NCBI RefSeq assembly: GCF_002104515.1
Contig: NZ_NBOE01000002.1
Coordinates: 540,343-604,342 of the forward strand
Source: Colwellia polaris
GTDB taxonomy: Bacteria > Pseudomonadota > Gammaproteobacteria > Enterobacterales > Alteromonadaceae
Direction of reading: 5' to 3'
DNA length: 64,000 bases
How positions within the stretch are numbered: position 1 is the stretch's first letter; each line of letters begins with the position of its first letter. A model generated the notes under the pieces. The model did no database searches and had not been told where the DNA came from. It was given only the letters and a program-made list of their open reading frames with translations. A program made the translations under genes and the position numbers. Of this stretch, positions 29,696 through 38,236 are shown piece by piece.

Positions 29696-29863
29696 AAGGG
29701 GATATGATAGCGTTTGAGTTTATTTCATTAAAGTGTCATAAACATAAGAGATACTAATTAAAATAAAACTGAACTTGCTACATTCCGGCTAATTAATAGC
29801 GTAAAAAATTAATGTAGTGAGGTTTTACTGTTTTGGTGTTTATATGCAAGGCAAGAGGTTAAT

Positions 29864-30019
29864 ATGAAATTTAAGAGATGCTTTATTAGTAATCAAAGAA
29901 AAAGAACCTTAAAACGTCACAAAATAAGGTTAGCAAATCGACGTCATACCCAATTTGCATCCGATCATTTTCATAGTGCTAGCGCTGTCGATACTATAAA
30001 AACTTTACAAGATAGTTGA
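29864..30019 (+). CDS. Small basic protein (51 aa), hypothetical
   Basis: ATG preceded by AAGAGG six to seven bases upstream. The peptide starts MKFKRCFISNQRKRTLKR and contains HKIRLANRRHTQF, so about one third of its first 30 residues are Lys, Arg or His; the C-terminal third is neutral (SASAVDTIKTLQDS). No family is recognised. Strong basicity suggests nucleic-acid or ribosome contact, as inference only. It is followed 26 bp later by the 9-bp minisatellite. Confidence 0.5.
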   Translation: MKFKRCFISNQRKRTLKRHKIRLANRRHTQFASDHFHSASAVDTIKTLQDS

Positions 30020-30045
30020 AATAGCTACTGAAGTTTAAGCTCATT

Positions 30046-30124
30046 ACTTTTTACACTTTTTACACTTTTTACACTTTTTACACTTTTTACACTTTTTACA
30101 CTTTTTACACTTTTTACACTTTTT
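30046..30124. repeat. 9-bp minisatellite (ACTTTTTAC)n
   Basis: Eight full perfect copies of ACTTTTTAC and a partial ninth, without any interruption. It lies in a 337-bp gap between the 51-residue ORF and the 125-residue ORF; the rest of the gap is AT-rich with nothing else I can name. Confidence 0.95.
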
Positions 30125-30356
30125 GTTTTTCTAGTTCCCCAATCTTGAGTTACATTTTTACAACAGCTTAGTAATTACTTAAATAGTTATAATACAAAAA
30201 TCAGTATCAAAACTTGATATTCTCGAGCAAGCGTCGAAAAATAAATTATTTATAAATATATTAATAGGTCATAAATACTTATTAGTACGACTTTTATATC
30301 TAAAAAATATTTGGCAAAACTTAATTAAGTCCTTATTTTGTAAGGTGTTTTTAAAA

Positions 30357-30734
30357 ATGGTTGAACATGGAGTTTATTCAGTTATCCTTAAAGATAATTT
30401 ATTAAGCATTACGTTAATTGGCTCATTTAATGAACTTGCAACAAAGTCAGTTTGTTTGCAAATAAAAGCCAAGGTCGACAGCTTGAAAGGCAAAGCCTTT
30501 GCTGTATTGTTCAATGGCATAGACTATGAAGGTAGCACACCTGCGGCGCATAAAATATCTAATGAGTATCTTTCATGGGTGAATAAACAAAATTGTATAG
30601 CTTGGGCTGCTGTTTATCATCACGCTATTTATGCAGAAATGGCAAAAAATGAACAGCCTGCAATGTTTGAAAGTAAAAATCGTCGTGAATTTTATGATAT
30701 TGAATCAGCAAAGTCTTGGCTAGCAAGTCTGTAG
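30357..30734 (+). CDS. Hypothetical protein, possible STAS/SpoIIAA-like fold
   Basis: 125 residues from the ATG at 30357, with AAGGTG about 10 bases upstream; a GTG at 30345 is less likely. It reads as alternating strands and helices: VYSVILKDNLLSITLIGSFNE, then KGKAFAVLFNGIDYEGSTPAAH, then WAAVYHHAIYAEMA and a final FYDIESAKSWLAS. This order resembles small SpoIIAA/STAS-like proteins of marine gammaproteobacteria, but that is a guess from pattern. It stands alone between the minisatellite and tadA. Confidence 0.6.
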   Translation: MVEHGVYSVILKDNLLSITLIGSFNELATKSVCLQIKAKVDSLKGKAFAVLFNGIDYEGSTPAAHKISNEYLSWVNKQNCIAWAAVYHHAIYAEMAKNEQPAMFESKNRREFYDIESAKSWLASL

Positions 30735-30787
30735 TTTTTTGTTAATTTAATATATTAATAATGAAGCGGGTATATTCAATTATATTG

Positions 30788-31423
30788 TTACTTTTTCCGC
30801 GCTAGCTTTTCTGCTTTTTTTTCTGCTCTTCTGCGTTTAAAAAAAGCAGAAAGCATGTTGCTACACTCTTTTGCTAAAAGGCCAGAGTTCACCACCACTT
30901 GATGATTATGTTTTTCATGATTCAATAATGAAAACGCACTACCTGCCGCACCTGTTTTTAAATCTTTACTGGCAAATACTAAGCGATTTATCCGGCTATG
31001 CACTAATAAGCCTGCACACATAGGGCAGGGCTCTAAAGTTACGTATAGCGTGCAATCGAGCAGACGATAATTTTGTAACTTTTTACCGGCATCACGAATG
31101 GCGACCATTTCCGCATGGGCAGAAGGGTCGTTATTCATAATCGATTGGTTAAAACCTTCCCCGACAATTTCACCATTACAAACAATAACAGCGCCAACGG
31201 GTATTTCATTATGGCTGTCAGCAATGTTAGCTAGCTCAATGGCGCGGCGCATAAACTTAATGTCTGCTGCAGAAAAACTATCCTGAGCAATACTACTTTT
31301 AGAAAGGCACTGCTCGGTAAGTTTTGAGTCAGTAAGTTTTGACTCAGTAAGATTTGAGTCAGACAGGTCACTATCGTGACTTATATCTTTTGGGTTGAGA
31401 TTAATGGTTAAATTTTTTGTCAT
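30788..31423 (-). CDS. tadA: tRNA adenosine(34) deaminase with repeat-bearing N-terminal extension
   Basis: Makes inosine at the wobble position of tRNA-Arg(ACG). The zinc and catalytic motifs are intact: HAEMVAIRDA and PCPMCAGLL. The core begins near residue 57 (FMRRAIELANIAD), so about 50 extra residues precede it. That stretch holds near-identical five-residue units (SDLSDSNLTESKLTDSKLTE) encoded by a 15-bp DNA repeat. A shorter start at the internal MRRAIEL cannot be excluded. It begins 6 bp after the hemW stop, in the operon rdgB-hemW-tadA. Confidence 0.92.
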   Translation of the reverse strand: MTKNLTINLNPKDISHDSDLSDSNLTESKLTDSKLTEQCLSKSSIAQDSFSAADIKFMRRAIELANIADSHNEIPVGAVIVCNGEIVGEGFNQSIMNNDPSAHAEMVAIRDAGKKLQNYRLLDCTLYVTLEPCPMCAGLLVHSRINRLVFASKDLKTGAAGSAFSLLNHEKHNHQVVVNSGLLAKECSNMLSAFFKRRRAEKKAEKLARKK

Positions 31424-31429
31424 CGCAGG

Positions 31430-32575
31430 TTATAAAAACATTTCTAATAAGTCGTTAAGGTAACGGTGGCCAAGTTTGCTAACCGACCACAGCTTACCGT
31501 CAAATTCCATTAAGTTTTTAGCTTTAGCTTCTAAAAGTGTAGGTAAAATTGTCTCAATATTTAACCCTGTATAGGCTTGGTACTCATCCAATGAGAAACC
31601 TGAAAATAAGCGTAATCGGTTCATCATGTATTCAAAAGGTAATTCTTGTGCTGAAACAGTATTAAGCTGATCAAGTGCTTTTCTACTGGTATCTAAATAG
31701 CCTTTGGGGTGCTTTATTTTTACCGTGCGGTAAATGGTTTTTTTGGTTACATCGGTAATTTTACCGTGCGCACCACAACCAATACCCAAGTAGTCGCCAA
31801 ACTGCCAATAGTTAAGGTTATGCTGGCATTGAAATTCAGGCTTACTATAAGCAGAAATTTCATATTGTTGATAACCCGCAGCATTTAACAAAGCAATGCC
31901 TTGGTCTTGAATACTCCACAGCACTTCATCTTGGGGTAATTTAGGCGGTCGTGAGTGGAATGCAGTATTAGGCTCTATCGTTAACTGATACCATGAGATA
32001 TGGCTAGGATTTAAGCGAATCGCCGTTTTTAAATCATCAAGGGCATGAGCTACGGTTTGGTCGGGTAAGCCATGCATTAAATCAAGATTGAAGCTTTTTA
32101 CGCCACACTCGTTAGCTAGGTTAGCTGCAACTTTGGCTTGCTCGCTATCATGTATTCTACCAAGCTTTATTAATTTATCTGAGGCAAAGCTTTGTACGCC
32201 AATAGATAATCTTGAAACACCGCCATTAAAAAAGCCAATAAATTTTTCAGCTTCAACAGTGCCAGGGTTAGCTTCTAAAGTTATCTCAATATCGGCTTTA
32301 TGTTCAAAGCGTTGTAATACTGCGGTTAATAGCTGTTCAATTGCCGGCGCTGAAAATAAGCTTGGTGTACCACCACCAATAAAAATTGAATGCAAAGGTC
32401 TGTTATGTAAGCTAAAGCGTTCAATATCGCTGTCAAGATCAAGTAATAACTGCGCAATATAGTCTTGCTCAGGAATAGCGTGCTTTAAAGCATGAGAATT
32501 AAAGTCGCAATAAGGGCACTTTTCAACACACCAAGGTATGTGAATATATAACGAAAGTGGTGGTGCAATTAACAT
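31430..32575 (-). CDS. hemW: HemW, radical-SAM heme chaperone
   Basis: 381 residues of the HemN-like family. The radical SAM cluster motif is CVEKCPYC (CX3CX2C), followed by GGGTPSLF. It lacks the extra residues of true coproporphyrinogen dehydrogenase, so it is assigned as the heme-trafficking protein HemW (formerly YggW). Its ATG directly follows the rdgB stop codon (TAAATG), which indicates translational coupling; the same order is found in E. coli. Confidence 0.93.
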   Translation of the reverse strand: MLIAPPLSLYIHIPWCVEKCPYCDFNSHALKHAIPEQDYIAQLLLDLDSDIERFSLHNRPLHSIFIGGGTPSLFSAPAIEQLLTAVLQRFEHKADIEITLEANPGTVEAEKFIGFFNGGVSRLSIGVQSFASDKLIKLGRIHDSEQAKVAANLANECGVKSFNLDLMHGLPDQTVAHALDDLKTAIRLNPSHISWYQLTIEPNTAFHSRPPKLPQDEVLWSIQDQGIALLNAAGYQQYEISAYSKPEFQCQHNLNYWQFGDYLGIGCGAHGKITDVTKKTIYRTVKIKHPKGYLDTSRKALDQLNTVSAQELPFEYMMNRLRLFSGFSLDEYQAYTGLNIETILPTLLEAKAKNLMEFDGKLWSVSKLGHRYLNDLLEMFL

Positions 32576-33175
32576 TTAACGTAGGGCTTCTAAAAGTTGT
32601 GGGACGAGTTTTTTAAGGGCTTGGCCACGGTGACTCAGTTGGTTTTTTAAATCTCGCGGTAATTGCGCTGATGTCATTTTATGATCAGCTTGCCAAAACA
32701 CTGGGTCGTATCCAAAGCCTTGCTCGCCTATTTTTTCTCGGGCAATACTGCCTTGCCAAACACCATGACAAATAAGCGGTGTAGGATCATTTTCATGACG
32801 CATGTAAACCAGCACACAATGAAAACGAGCGCTGCGTTGTTCATCGGCTACATTTTCTAAGGCAGTTAAAAGTTTGTTGGTATTATCATCATCACTAGCG
32901 TTTTCGCCGGCATAACGGGCTGAATAAACGCCAGGAGCACCATTTAAAGCGTCAACTTCTAAACCCGAGTCATCGGCTATCGCAGGTAAACCGGTAACTT
33001 TTGCAGCATGGCGTGCTTTAATTATCGCGTTTTCTACAAAGGTGGTGCCGGTTTCAGCAACTTCACCAACATTGAATTCGCTCTGGGGTTTAATTTCAAT
33101 ATTTTGAGCCGCTAACAAACTGACAAGCTCGTTTACTTTACCTTGGTTGCCGGTCGCTAATACAATGGTGGTCAT
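32576..33175 (-). CDS. rdgB: dITP/XTP pyrophosphatase
   Basis: House-cleaning enzyme that hydrolyses dITP, ITP and XTP to monophosphates. The signature [13 protein letters not shown] is at the N-terminus, with [24 protein letters not shown] and [10 protein letters not shown] following. The ATG at 33175 follows AAGG; a GTG one codon upstream is possible. About 199 residues, as usual. It heads the rdgB-hemW-tadA operon. Confidence 0.95.
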   Translation of the reverse strand: MTTIVLATGNQGKVNELVSLLAAQNIEIKPQSEFNVGEVAETGTTFVENAIIKARHAAKVTGLPAIADDSGLEVDALNGAPGVYSARYAGENASDDDNTNKLLTALENVADEQRSARFHCVLVYMRHENDPTPLICHGVWQGSIAREKIGEQGFGYDPVFWQADHKMTSAQLPRDLKNQLSHRGQALKKLVPQLLEALR

Positions 33176-33282
33176 CACGAATACCTTAGAATTAATTAAT
33201 CATAACAATGGCGCGCATAATACCTTAATCTACAACAAAGAGGGAGCACTTAAGCACGAATTAAATAAAACTCAGAGGCAGT

Positions 33283-34182
33283 ATGTCGTTAAAAGATACC
33301 TTTATAGGTTTAATTATTATTTTTATCTGGGGCTTTAACTTTGTCGTTATCGCTTGGGGTGTAGAGTCGATGCCGCCACTATTAATGGGAGGCTTACGAT
33401 TCTTATTAGTTGCACTACTGGGATCTTTGTTTATTGCTAAGCCTAATATACCCTGGCGATGGATGACACTTTATGCGCTAACTTTGTGTTTTGGCCAGTT
33501 TTCATTATTATTTTCAGCGTTAGCTTTTGGTATGCCGGCAGGGTTGGCTTCATTAGTTTTGCAGTCGCAAGCGGTGTTTACCTTATTATTTTCATTATTC
33601 ATGCTAAAAGAACAAATTAAAAACAGTCAAATCTTGGCCATGCTCATCGCTGGTGGTGGCTTGTATATTATTGGTAGCTCAGGCCAAGCCCATAGTATGA
33701 CATTACTTGGTTTTAGTTTAACCATTGCCGCAGCCATAGCTTGGGGCTTAGGTAATGTGGTTAACCGTCTAATAAATCAACGAGGTTATCGAGCAAATAT
33801 TGGCTTAGTTGTTTGGTCGTCTTGGATAGCCATGGTGCCTTTCTTTGTTACGAGTTATTGGGTAGAAGGCGAAGTAGCCATAGTCAATAGTTTACAAAAC
33901 TTAAATGGCTTAAGTGTTTTCGTATTATTTTACTTAGCTGTTGCCGCGTCGATGATAGGTTACAGTTTATGGAGCTATTTATTAACCAATTACCCAGCAG
34001 GGCAAGTGGCGCCGTTAACTTTAGGTGTGCCTATTGTGGGTATAATGTCAGCCTCGCTTTTACTGAATGAACAAATGTCAGCGCAGCAAATATTCGGCAT
34101 TGTTATTGTTATGCTAGGTTTATTGGTTAATACCTTGGGTAGTAAACTCTATCGCAGACTCAGACTAAAATCAGTCAGGTAA
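33283..34182 (+). CDS. EamA-type exporter (DMT superfamily)
   Basis: 299 residues with ten predicted membrane helices in two EamA repeats. The first opens IIIFIWGFNFVVIAWGVESMPP; the second has AAAIAWGLGNVVNRL and ends YPAGQVAPLTLGVPIVGIMSASLLLNE. It resembles E. coli EamA (YdeD), which exports cysteine-pathway metabolites, but substrate cannot be read from sequence. It is divergent from rdgB. Confidence 0.85.
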   Translation: MSLKDTFIGLIIIFIWGFNFVVIAWGVESMPPLLMGGLRFLLVALLGSLFIAKPNIPWRWMTLYALTLCFGQFSLLFSALAFGMPAGLASLVLQSQAVFTLLFSLFMLKEQIKNSQILAMLIAGGGLYIIGSSGQAHSMTLLGFSLTIAAAIAWGLGNVVNRLINQRGYRANIGLVVWSSWIAMVPFFVTSYWVEGEVAIVNSLQNLNGLSVFVLFYLAVAASMIGYSLWSYLLTNYPAGQVAPLTLGVPIVGIMSASLLLNEQMSAQQIFGIVIVMLGLLVNTLGSKLYRRLRLKSVR

Positions 34183-34260
34183 TATTTTAAAATAGTTTAG
34201 GGTAAGCGTGTAGTTTACGCTTTTATCAGGAATGATATTGAGGGGAGAATAAGCATAAAA

Positions 34261-34289
34261 AATGGCACTTTACTATCTAAAGTGCCATT
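34261..34289. terminator. Hairpin between convergent eamA-type and DUF4426 genes
   Basis: AATGGCACTTTA and its perfect reverse complement flank a 5-base loop between two convergent genes. GGGAATTTT follows on the plus strand, so termination is plausible for both. Confidence 0.65.
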
Positions 34290-34326
34290 GGGAATTTTAA
34301 TGCTTTTTAACCTTTAATTAGCAAAG

Positions 34327-34767
34327 CTAATCAACATAAAATTTTTGTGAGAAGGTTAAATTATGCTGTTTACCTTTATCGGTGATATTAATATCAAAAT
34401 AAATGGTTTCTTCATTGCTGTAACCCACTTGTGCTAAATAATAAACCGCGTCGCCTTCTTTAACTTCCATAAAGTCTAACGATTTAATTTGTCCTACATC
34501 GTTTCGGGCTTTACCATTTATGTTTACCGTTTTTGCGGGGTTGCCGTCTTGGGTATTGTCAAGCACCGCAATATTGACCAAGCCTTTATAGCGACTACGT
34601 TCAATACCATAAGCTTTAGCAATTTCAGGCGTTAAAAATGTTGAGCCAATGGCAATATAATGCACATTAAGATCATTCAATTTTTTCATATTTTCAGCAT
34701 TAACTGTGGCGGTAAGCATCAATGCTAGTGCACATAGCCATTTGAGTTTATTGAAAACGTTATTCAT
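34327..34767 (-). CDS. DUF4426 exported protein
   Basis: 146 residues with a signal peptide ending TVNA|EN. The mature domain (VHYIAIGSTFLTPEIAKAYGIERS, VNIAVLDNT, TIYFDINITDKGKQHNLTFSQKFY) is the DUF4426 domain, often encoded next to yggT and proC in marine gammaproteobacteria. Function is unknown; it is presumed periplasmic. It is the last gene of the yggS-proC-yggT group here. Confidence 0.85.
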   Translation of the reverse strand: MNNVFNKLKWLCALALMLTATVNAENMKKLNDLNVHYIAIGSTFLTPEIAKAYGIERSRYKGLVNIAVLDNTQDGNPAKTVNINGKARNDVGQIKSLDFMEVKEGDAVYYLAQVGYSNEETIYFDINITDKGKQHNLTFSQKFYVD

Positions 34768-34841
34768 ATTGTGAACCTTATATTTTCTATAGTGGTTATT
34801 ATTTAGTATATATAATGCTGTTAATCAAAATGAGTTAACGC

Positions 34842-35390
34842 TTATAACACGGCCCAATATGGCACCCAACCAGCCAATAAAATGTTTACTACATTCAATA
34901 ATAAAAAGGCGATAAGTACCGATAAATCAAGCCCGCCAATACTCGGGATTATGCGTCTAATTGGCGTTAATATTGGCGCAGTAAGCTGATTGAATACCAT
35001 TTGAGTTGGATTGTAGCCTTGCACTACCCAGCTCATTAATGCCATTACAAGCATAATAATAAACAGTAAAACGCCAGTTTGCTTAATAAGGTAAATTAAG
35101 CCTAAATATAATGCTGAAACAATATCAATAGGGCCGCCGTTAAGTAACGGAATAATAATAAAAGTTAAGGTCGCAACAATATAAGCTAAAATTACTGTTG
35201 CTAAATCAACACCACCAATACTTGGTATTACACGACGTAATGGAATAACTAAAGGGTTACTTACTTTTACAATAAATTGGCTTAGTGGGTTGTAAAAGTC
35301 AGCACGAACAAGTTGTAGCCAAACCCGCAACACTAAAATCATAATGAATGTGTCAAAGGCAAATTTAAGCAAATAATTAATTGCTTCCAT
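34842..35390 (-). CDS. yggT: YggT family membrane protein
   Basis: 182 residues in two homologous halves, each with the YggT pattern (NPLSQFIVKVSNPLVIPLRRVIPSIGGVDLA, then NQLTAPILTPIRRIIPSIGGLDLS). About four membrane helices. The family is linked to osmotic stress tolerance and protein insertion or division in other organisms; its precise role is unknown. It follows proC by 87 bp on the same strand, as in many gammaproteobacteria. Confidence 0.9.
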   Translation of the reverse strand: MEAINYLLKFAFDTFIMILVLRVWLQLVRADFYNPLSQFIVKVSNPLVIPLRRVIPSIGGVDLATVILAYIVATLTFIIIPLLNGGPIDIVSALYLGLIYLIKQTGVLLFIIMLVMALMSWVVQGYNPTQMVFNQLTAPILTPIRRIIPSIGGLDLSVLIAFLLLNVVNILLAGWVPYWAVL

Positions 35391-35477
35391 CTAAAACTCC
35401 AAAAAATAAAATTAATTTAATCAGTGCTTTACTTGTTTTGAATGTATAGCACTGCAAATATGTTGATCGTAATACGA

Positions 35478-36290
35478 TTAACTACTTTTCGCCATTTCTT
35501 TAGCGCGCGCAACGGCACAATTCATGGCATTTGAAACAAGACTTTCCAAACCACCTTCAACTAAAGCGTTCAACGCTACTTGGGTTGTACCGCCTTTTGA
35601 GGTTACGTTTTCACGAAGCTTGCCGATAGACTGTTCGTTTTCAATAACCATTTTAGCAGCGCCTAGCGCAGTTTGTTGCACAAGCTCTCGGCTGTCTTGT
35701 TCACTAAAACCGTAGGCCATAGCTTGCTTTTGCATTGCTTCCATAAACAAGAAAAAGTAGGCAGGGGCAGAGCCCGAAACAGCAATGATATGGTCAATTT
35801 GTTCTTCTGAAGTTAACCACTTAACAATGCCGACAGATTCCATTAATGATGTCGTAAATACCTTTTCTTCTTCAGTGATATGCTCATTTGCATATATTCC
35901 AGATACGCCAAACCCCAGTTGTGAAGGGGTATTTGGCATGGTTCTAATGACGGTGCAAGGCTTAGCCAAGGCTTGTTCTATTTGTGCCATAGTGCAACCG
36001 GCAGCAACTGAAATAAAGCACTTTTTGCCAATCTCAATTTGCTGACTTAAAAGCTGGCAAACTTCTTCTATAAGGTAGGGCTTTACGCCCAGAACAATCA
36101 CGTCTGCAAAAGTTGCTGCTTCAATATTGCATTGTGTTTGTTTAATACCGTGTGCGGCTTGCAAAGCCAAGCGCTTTTCTGCTGAAGGATTCGATACGAT
36201 AATATGTTCAGGGTTAAAACCACCATTTACTAAGCCCGAAATAATTGCACCGTTCATGTTACCTGCGCCAATAAAAGCTATTTTTTTCAT
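35478..36290 (-). CDS. proC: Pyrroline-5-carboxylate reductase
   Basis: Last step of proline synthesis. The NAD(P)H-binding N-terminus is IAFIGAGNMNGAIISGL; the dimer and substrate domain contains VIRTMPNTPSQLGFGVSG, VSGSAPAYFFLFMEA and the C-terminal TSKGGTTQVALNALVEGG, all diagnostic. 270 residues. The gene lies between yggS and yggT, the usual order. Expected cytoplasmic decamer. Confidence 0.96.
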   Translation of the reverse strand: MKKIAFIGAGNMNGAIISGLVNGGFNPEHIIVSNPSAEKRLALQAAHGIKQTQCNIEAATFADVIVLGVKPYLIEEVCQLLSQQIEIGKKCFISVAAGCTMAQIEQALAKPCTVIRTMPNTPSQLGFGVSGIYANEHITEEEKVFTTSLMESVGIVKWLTSEEQIDHIIAVSGSAPAYFFLFMEAMQKQAMAYGFSEQDSRELVQQTALGAAKMVIENEQSIGKLRENVTSKGGTTQVALNALVEGGLESLVSNAMNCAVARAKEMAKSS

Positions 36291-36422
36291 AAGTTTCCTA
36301 TCAAGTATTGCTGATTCAATGAATGTAATTGGTCATTCATTACTAAATTTTGTCTTAAAGCTATCGTCGTTGCCAACGAAAGTTTAATTTTCATCATTGT
36401 ACTATTTTTTGAGATAAATTAT

Positions 36423-37097
36423 TTAGCTTCTAGCGCCAAATATTGCTGAGCCAATGCGAACTAAGGTAGAGCCAGCATTAATAGCAAGTTGCATATCGCC
36501 AGACATACCCATAGATAAAGTATCTATGCTTGGATATTGTTTTTGAAGTTTAAGAAATAAGTTTTGCATCTCAACAAAACTAGCCTGAGAAGCATTTTTT
36601 TCTGGAATCGCCATTAAACCGCGTAAGCATAAGTTATCGCAGGTTTCGATAACATCAAGTAACGCAGGAAGCTCTTGCGGTAAAACCCCAGATTTACTTA
36701 GTTCGCCACTAATATTCACTTGTAAACAAATGTTTAGCGATGTATCTTGACCAGACCTATGCTCGTTAAGGCGTTTTGCTACTTTAATTCTATCTATGCT
36801 ATGTACCCACGAAAAATGGCTGGCTATTAACTTGGTTTTATTCGTTTGAATTGGGCCAATAAAATGCCACGTTATATCAGTTTTATTCTGCAAAGCAGTA
36901 ATTTTTTCTACGGCTTCTTGCACATAACTTTCGCCAAAATTTCGTTGCCCTGCATCGTATGCTTGTTCGAGCATATCAATAGGTTTAGTTTTACTTACTG
37001 CAAGCAAAGTAACTTCATCAGCATTGCGATTTGCAAGCTGACAAGCAGAAGAAATTTGCAGTTCTACAGCAGCAATATTATCTTTAATAGCAATCAT
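36423..37097 (-). CDS. yggS: YggS, PLP homeostasis protein
   Basis: COG0325 single-domain PLP-binding protein that buffers vitamin B6 and affects amino-acid metabolism. The PLP lysine is in LLAVSKTKP; NFGESYVQEA, WHFIGPIQTNK and the C-terminal LSMGMSGDMQLAINAGSTLVRIGSAIFG follow. I chose the ATG at 37097, which aligns with E. coli YggS; a TTG at 37118 would add seven residues. It is divergent from pilT, a conserved pairing. Confidence 0.94.
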   Translation of the reverse strand: MIAIKDNIAAVELQISSACQLANRNADEVTLLAVSKTKPIDMLEQAYDAGQRNFGESYVQEAVEKITALQNKTDITWHFIGPIQTNKTKLIASHFSWVHSIDRIKVAKRLNEHRSGQDTSLNICLQVNISGELSKSGVLPQELPALLDVIETCDNLCLRGLMAIPEKNASQASFVEMQNLFLKLQKQYPSIDTLSMGMSGDMQLAINAGSTLVRIGSAIFGARS

Positions 37098-37166
37098 ATT
37101 GTTTATTTCAGTTCTCAATGACTTATTCAGTTGTTAATTAATAATTAATTTAACTCAGAGGTTTGT

Positions 37167-38210
37167 ATGGATATTACCGAATTACTCGCATTTAGTGTCG
37201 AAAATAATGCATCAGATTTACATTTATCAACGGGAACACCACCGTCTATTCGTGTTGATGGTGACGTACGTAAGCTAAATATACCAGCATTTGATGAAAA
37301 AGATGTTAACGCTTTGGTCTATGATATTATGAATGATCGCCAACGCAAAGAATATGAAGAAAATTTAGAGGTCGATTTCTCTTTTGAAGTGCCAAACCTA
37401 GCACGCTTCAGGGTAAATGCTTTTAATCAAAATCGTGGTCCAGCTGCGGTATTTCGTACTATCCCAAGTAAAATTTTATCATTAGATGACTTAGGTTGTC
37501 CTGATATATTTCGCAGCATTTCAGAATTGCCGCGCGGTTTAGTTTTAGTTACTGGCCCAACGGGCTCTGGTAAGTCTACAACACTTGCCGCTATGGTCGA
37601 TCATATAAATAAAACGAAACACGATCATATTTTAACTATTGAAGATCCTATTGAATTTGTTCATCAGAATCACTCATGTTTAATAAACCAACGTGAAGTA
37701 CATCGCGATACCTTAAGTTTTAGTGCTGCACTTCGTTCAGCGTTACGTGAAGATCCTGATGTAATCTTAGTGGGCGAGATGCGTGATTTAGAAACTATAC
37801 GTTTAGCAATGACCGCAGCTGAAACCGGTCATTTAGTTTTTGGTACTTTACATACCACCTCAGCACCAAAAACCATTGACCGTATTATTGATGTATTCCC
37901 AGGTGAAGAAAAAGCCATGGTACGTTCAATGCTTTCTGAGTCATTACGTGCGGTTATCTCACAAACACTTGTTAAAAAGGTTGGTGGGGGCCGAGTTGCT
38001 GCACACGAAATTATGATGGGGGTTCCGGCAATTCGTAACCTTATTCGCGAAGATAAAATTGCTCAAATGTACTCTGCTATTCAAACGGGTATGTCTCATG
38101 GTATGCAAACAATGGATCAATGTTTACAAAATTTGATCAACCGCGGCATGATCACCAGACAAGATGCCATGGACAAAGCACAAGACAAAAACCAGTTTTC
38201 TGGTTACTAG
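37167..38210 (+). CDS. pilT: Type IV pilus retraction ATPase PilT
   Basis: Hexameric ATPase that powers pilus retraction and twitching. Walker A GPTGSGKSTT, Asp box IEDPIEFVH, Walker B ILVGEMRD, His box AAETGHLVFGTLHT; the C-terminal AIRNLIREDKIAQMYS is the PilT-specific motif. 347 residues. AGAGG lies a few bases before the ATG. pilU follows at 26 bp, so both are co-transcribed. Confidence 0.97.
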   Translation: MDITELLAFSVENNASDLHLSTGTPPSIRVDGDVRKLNIPAFDEKDVNALVYDIMNDRQRKEYEENLEVDFSFEVPNLARFRVNAFNQNRGPAAVFRTIPSKILSLDDLGCPDIFRSISELPRGLVLVTGPTGSGKSTTLAAMVDHINKTKHDHILTIEDPIEFVHQNHSCLINQREVHRDTLSFSAALRSALREDPDVILVGEMRDLETIRLAMTAAETGHLVFGTLHTTSAPKTIDRIIDVFPGEEKAMVRSMLSESLRAVISQTLVKKVGGGRVAAHEIMMGVPAIRNLIREDKIAQMYSAIQTGMSHGMQTMDQCLQNLINRGMITRQDAMDKAQDKNQFSGY

Positions 38211-38236
38211 TCTCAGAGATATGAAAGGGTAATTTA

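Noticed and set aside
30046..30124. Repeat coding for a peptide
   Set aside because: No start codon or ribosome-binding site leads into the 9-bp array and stops occur in flanking frames.
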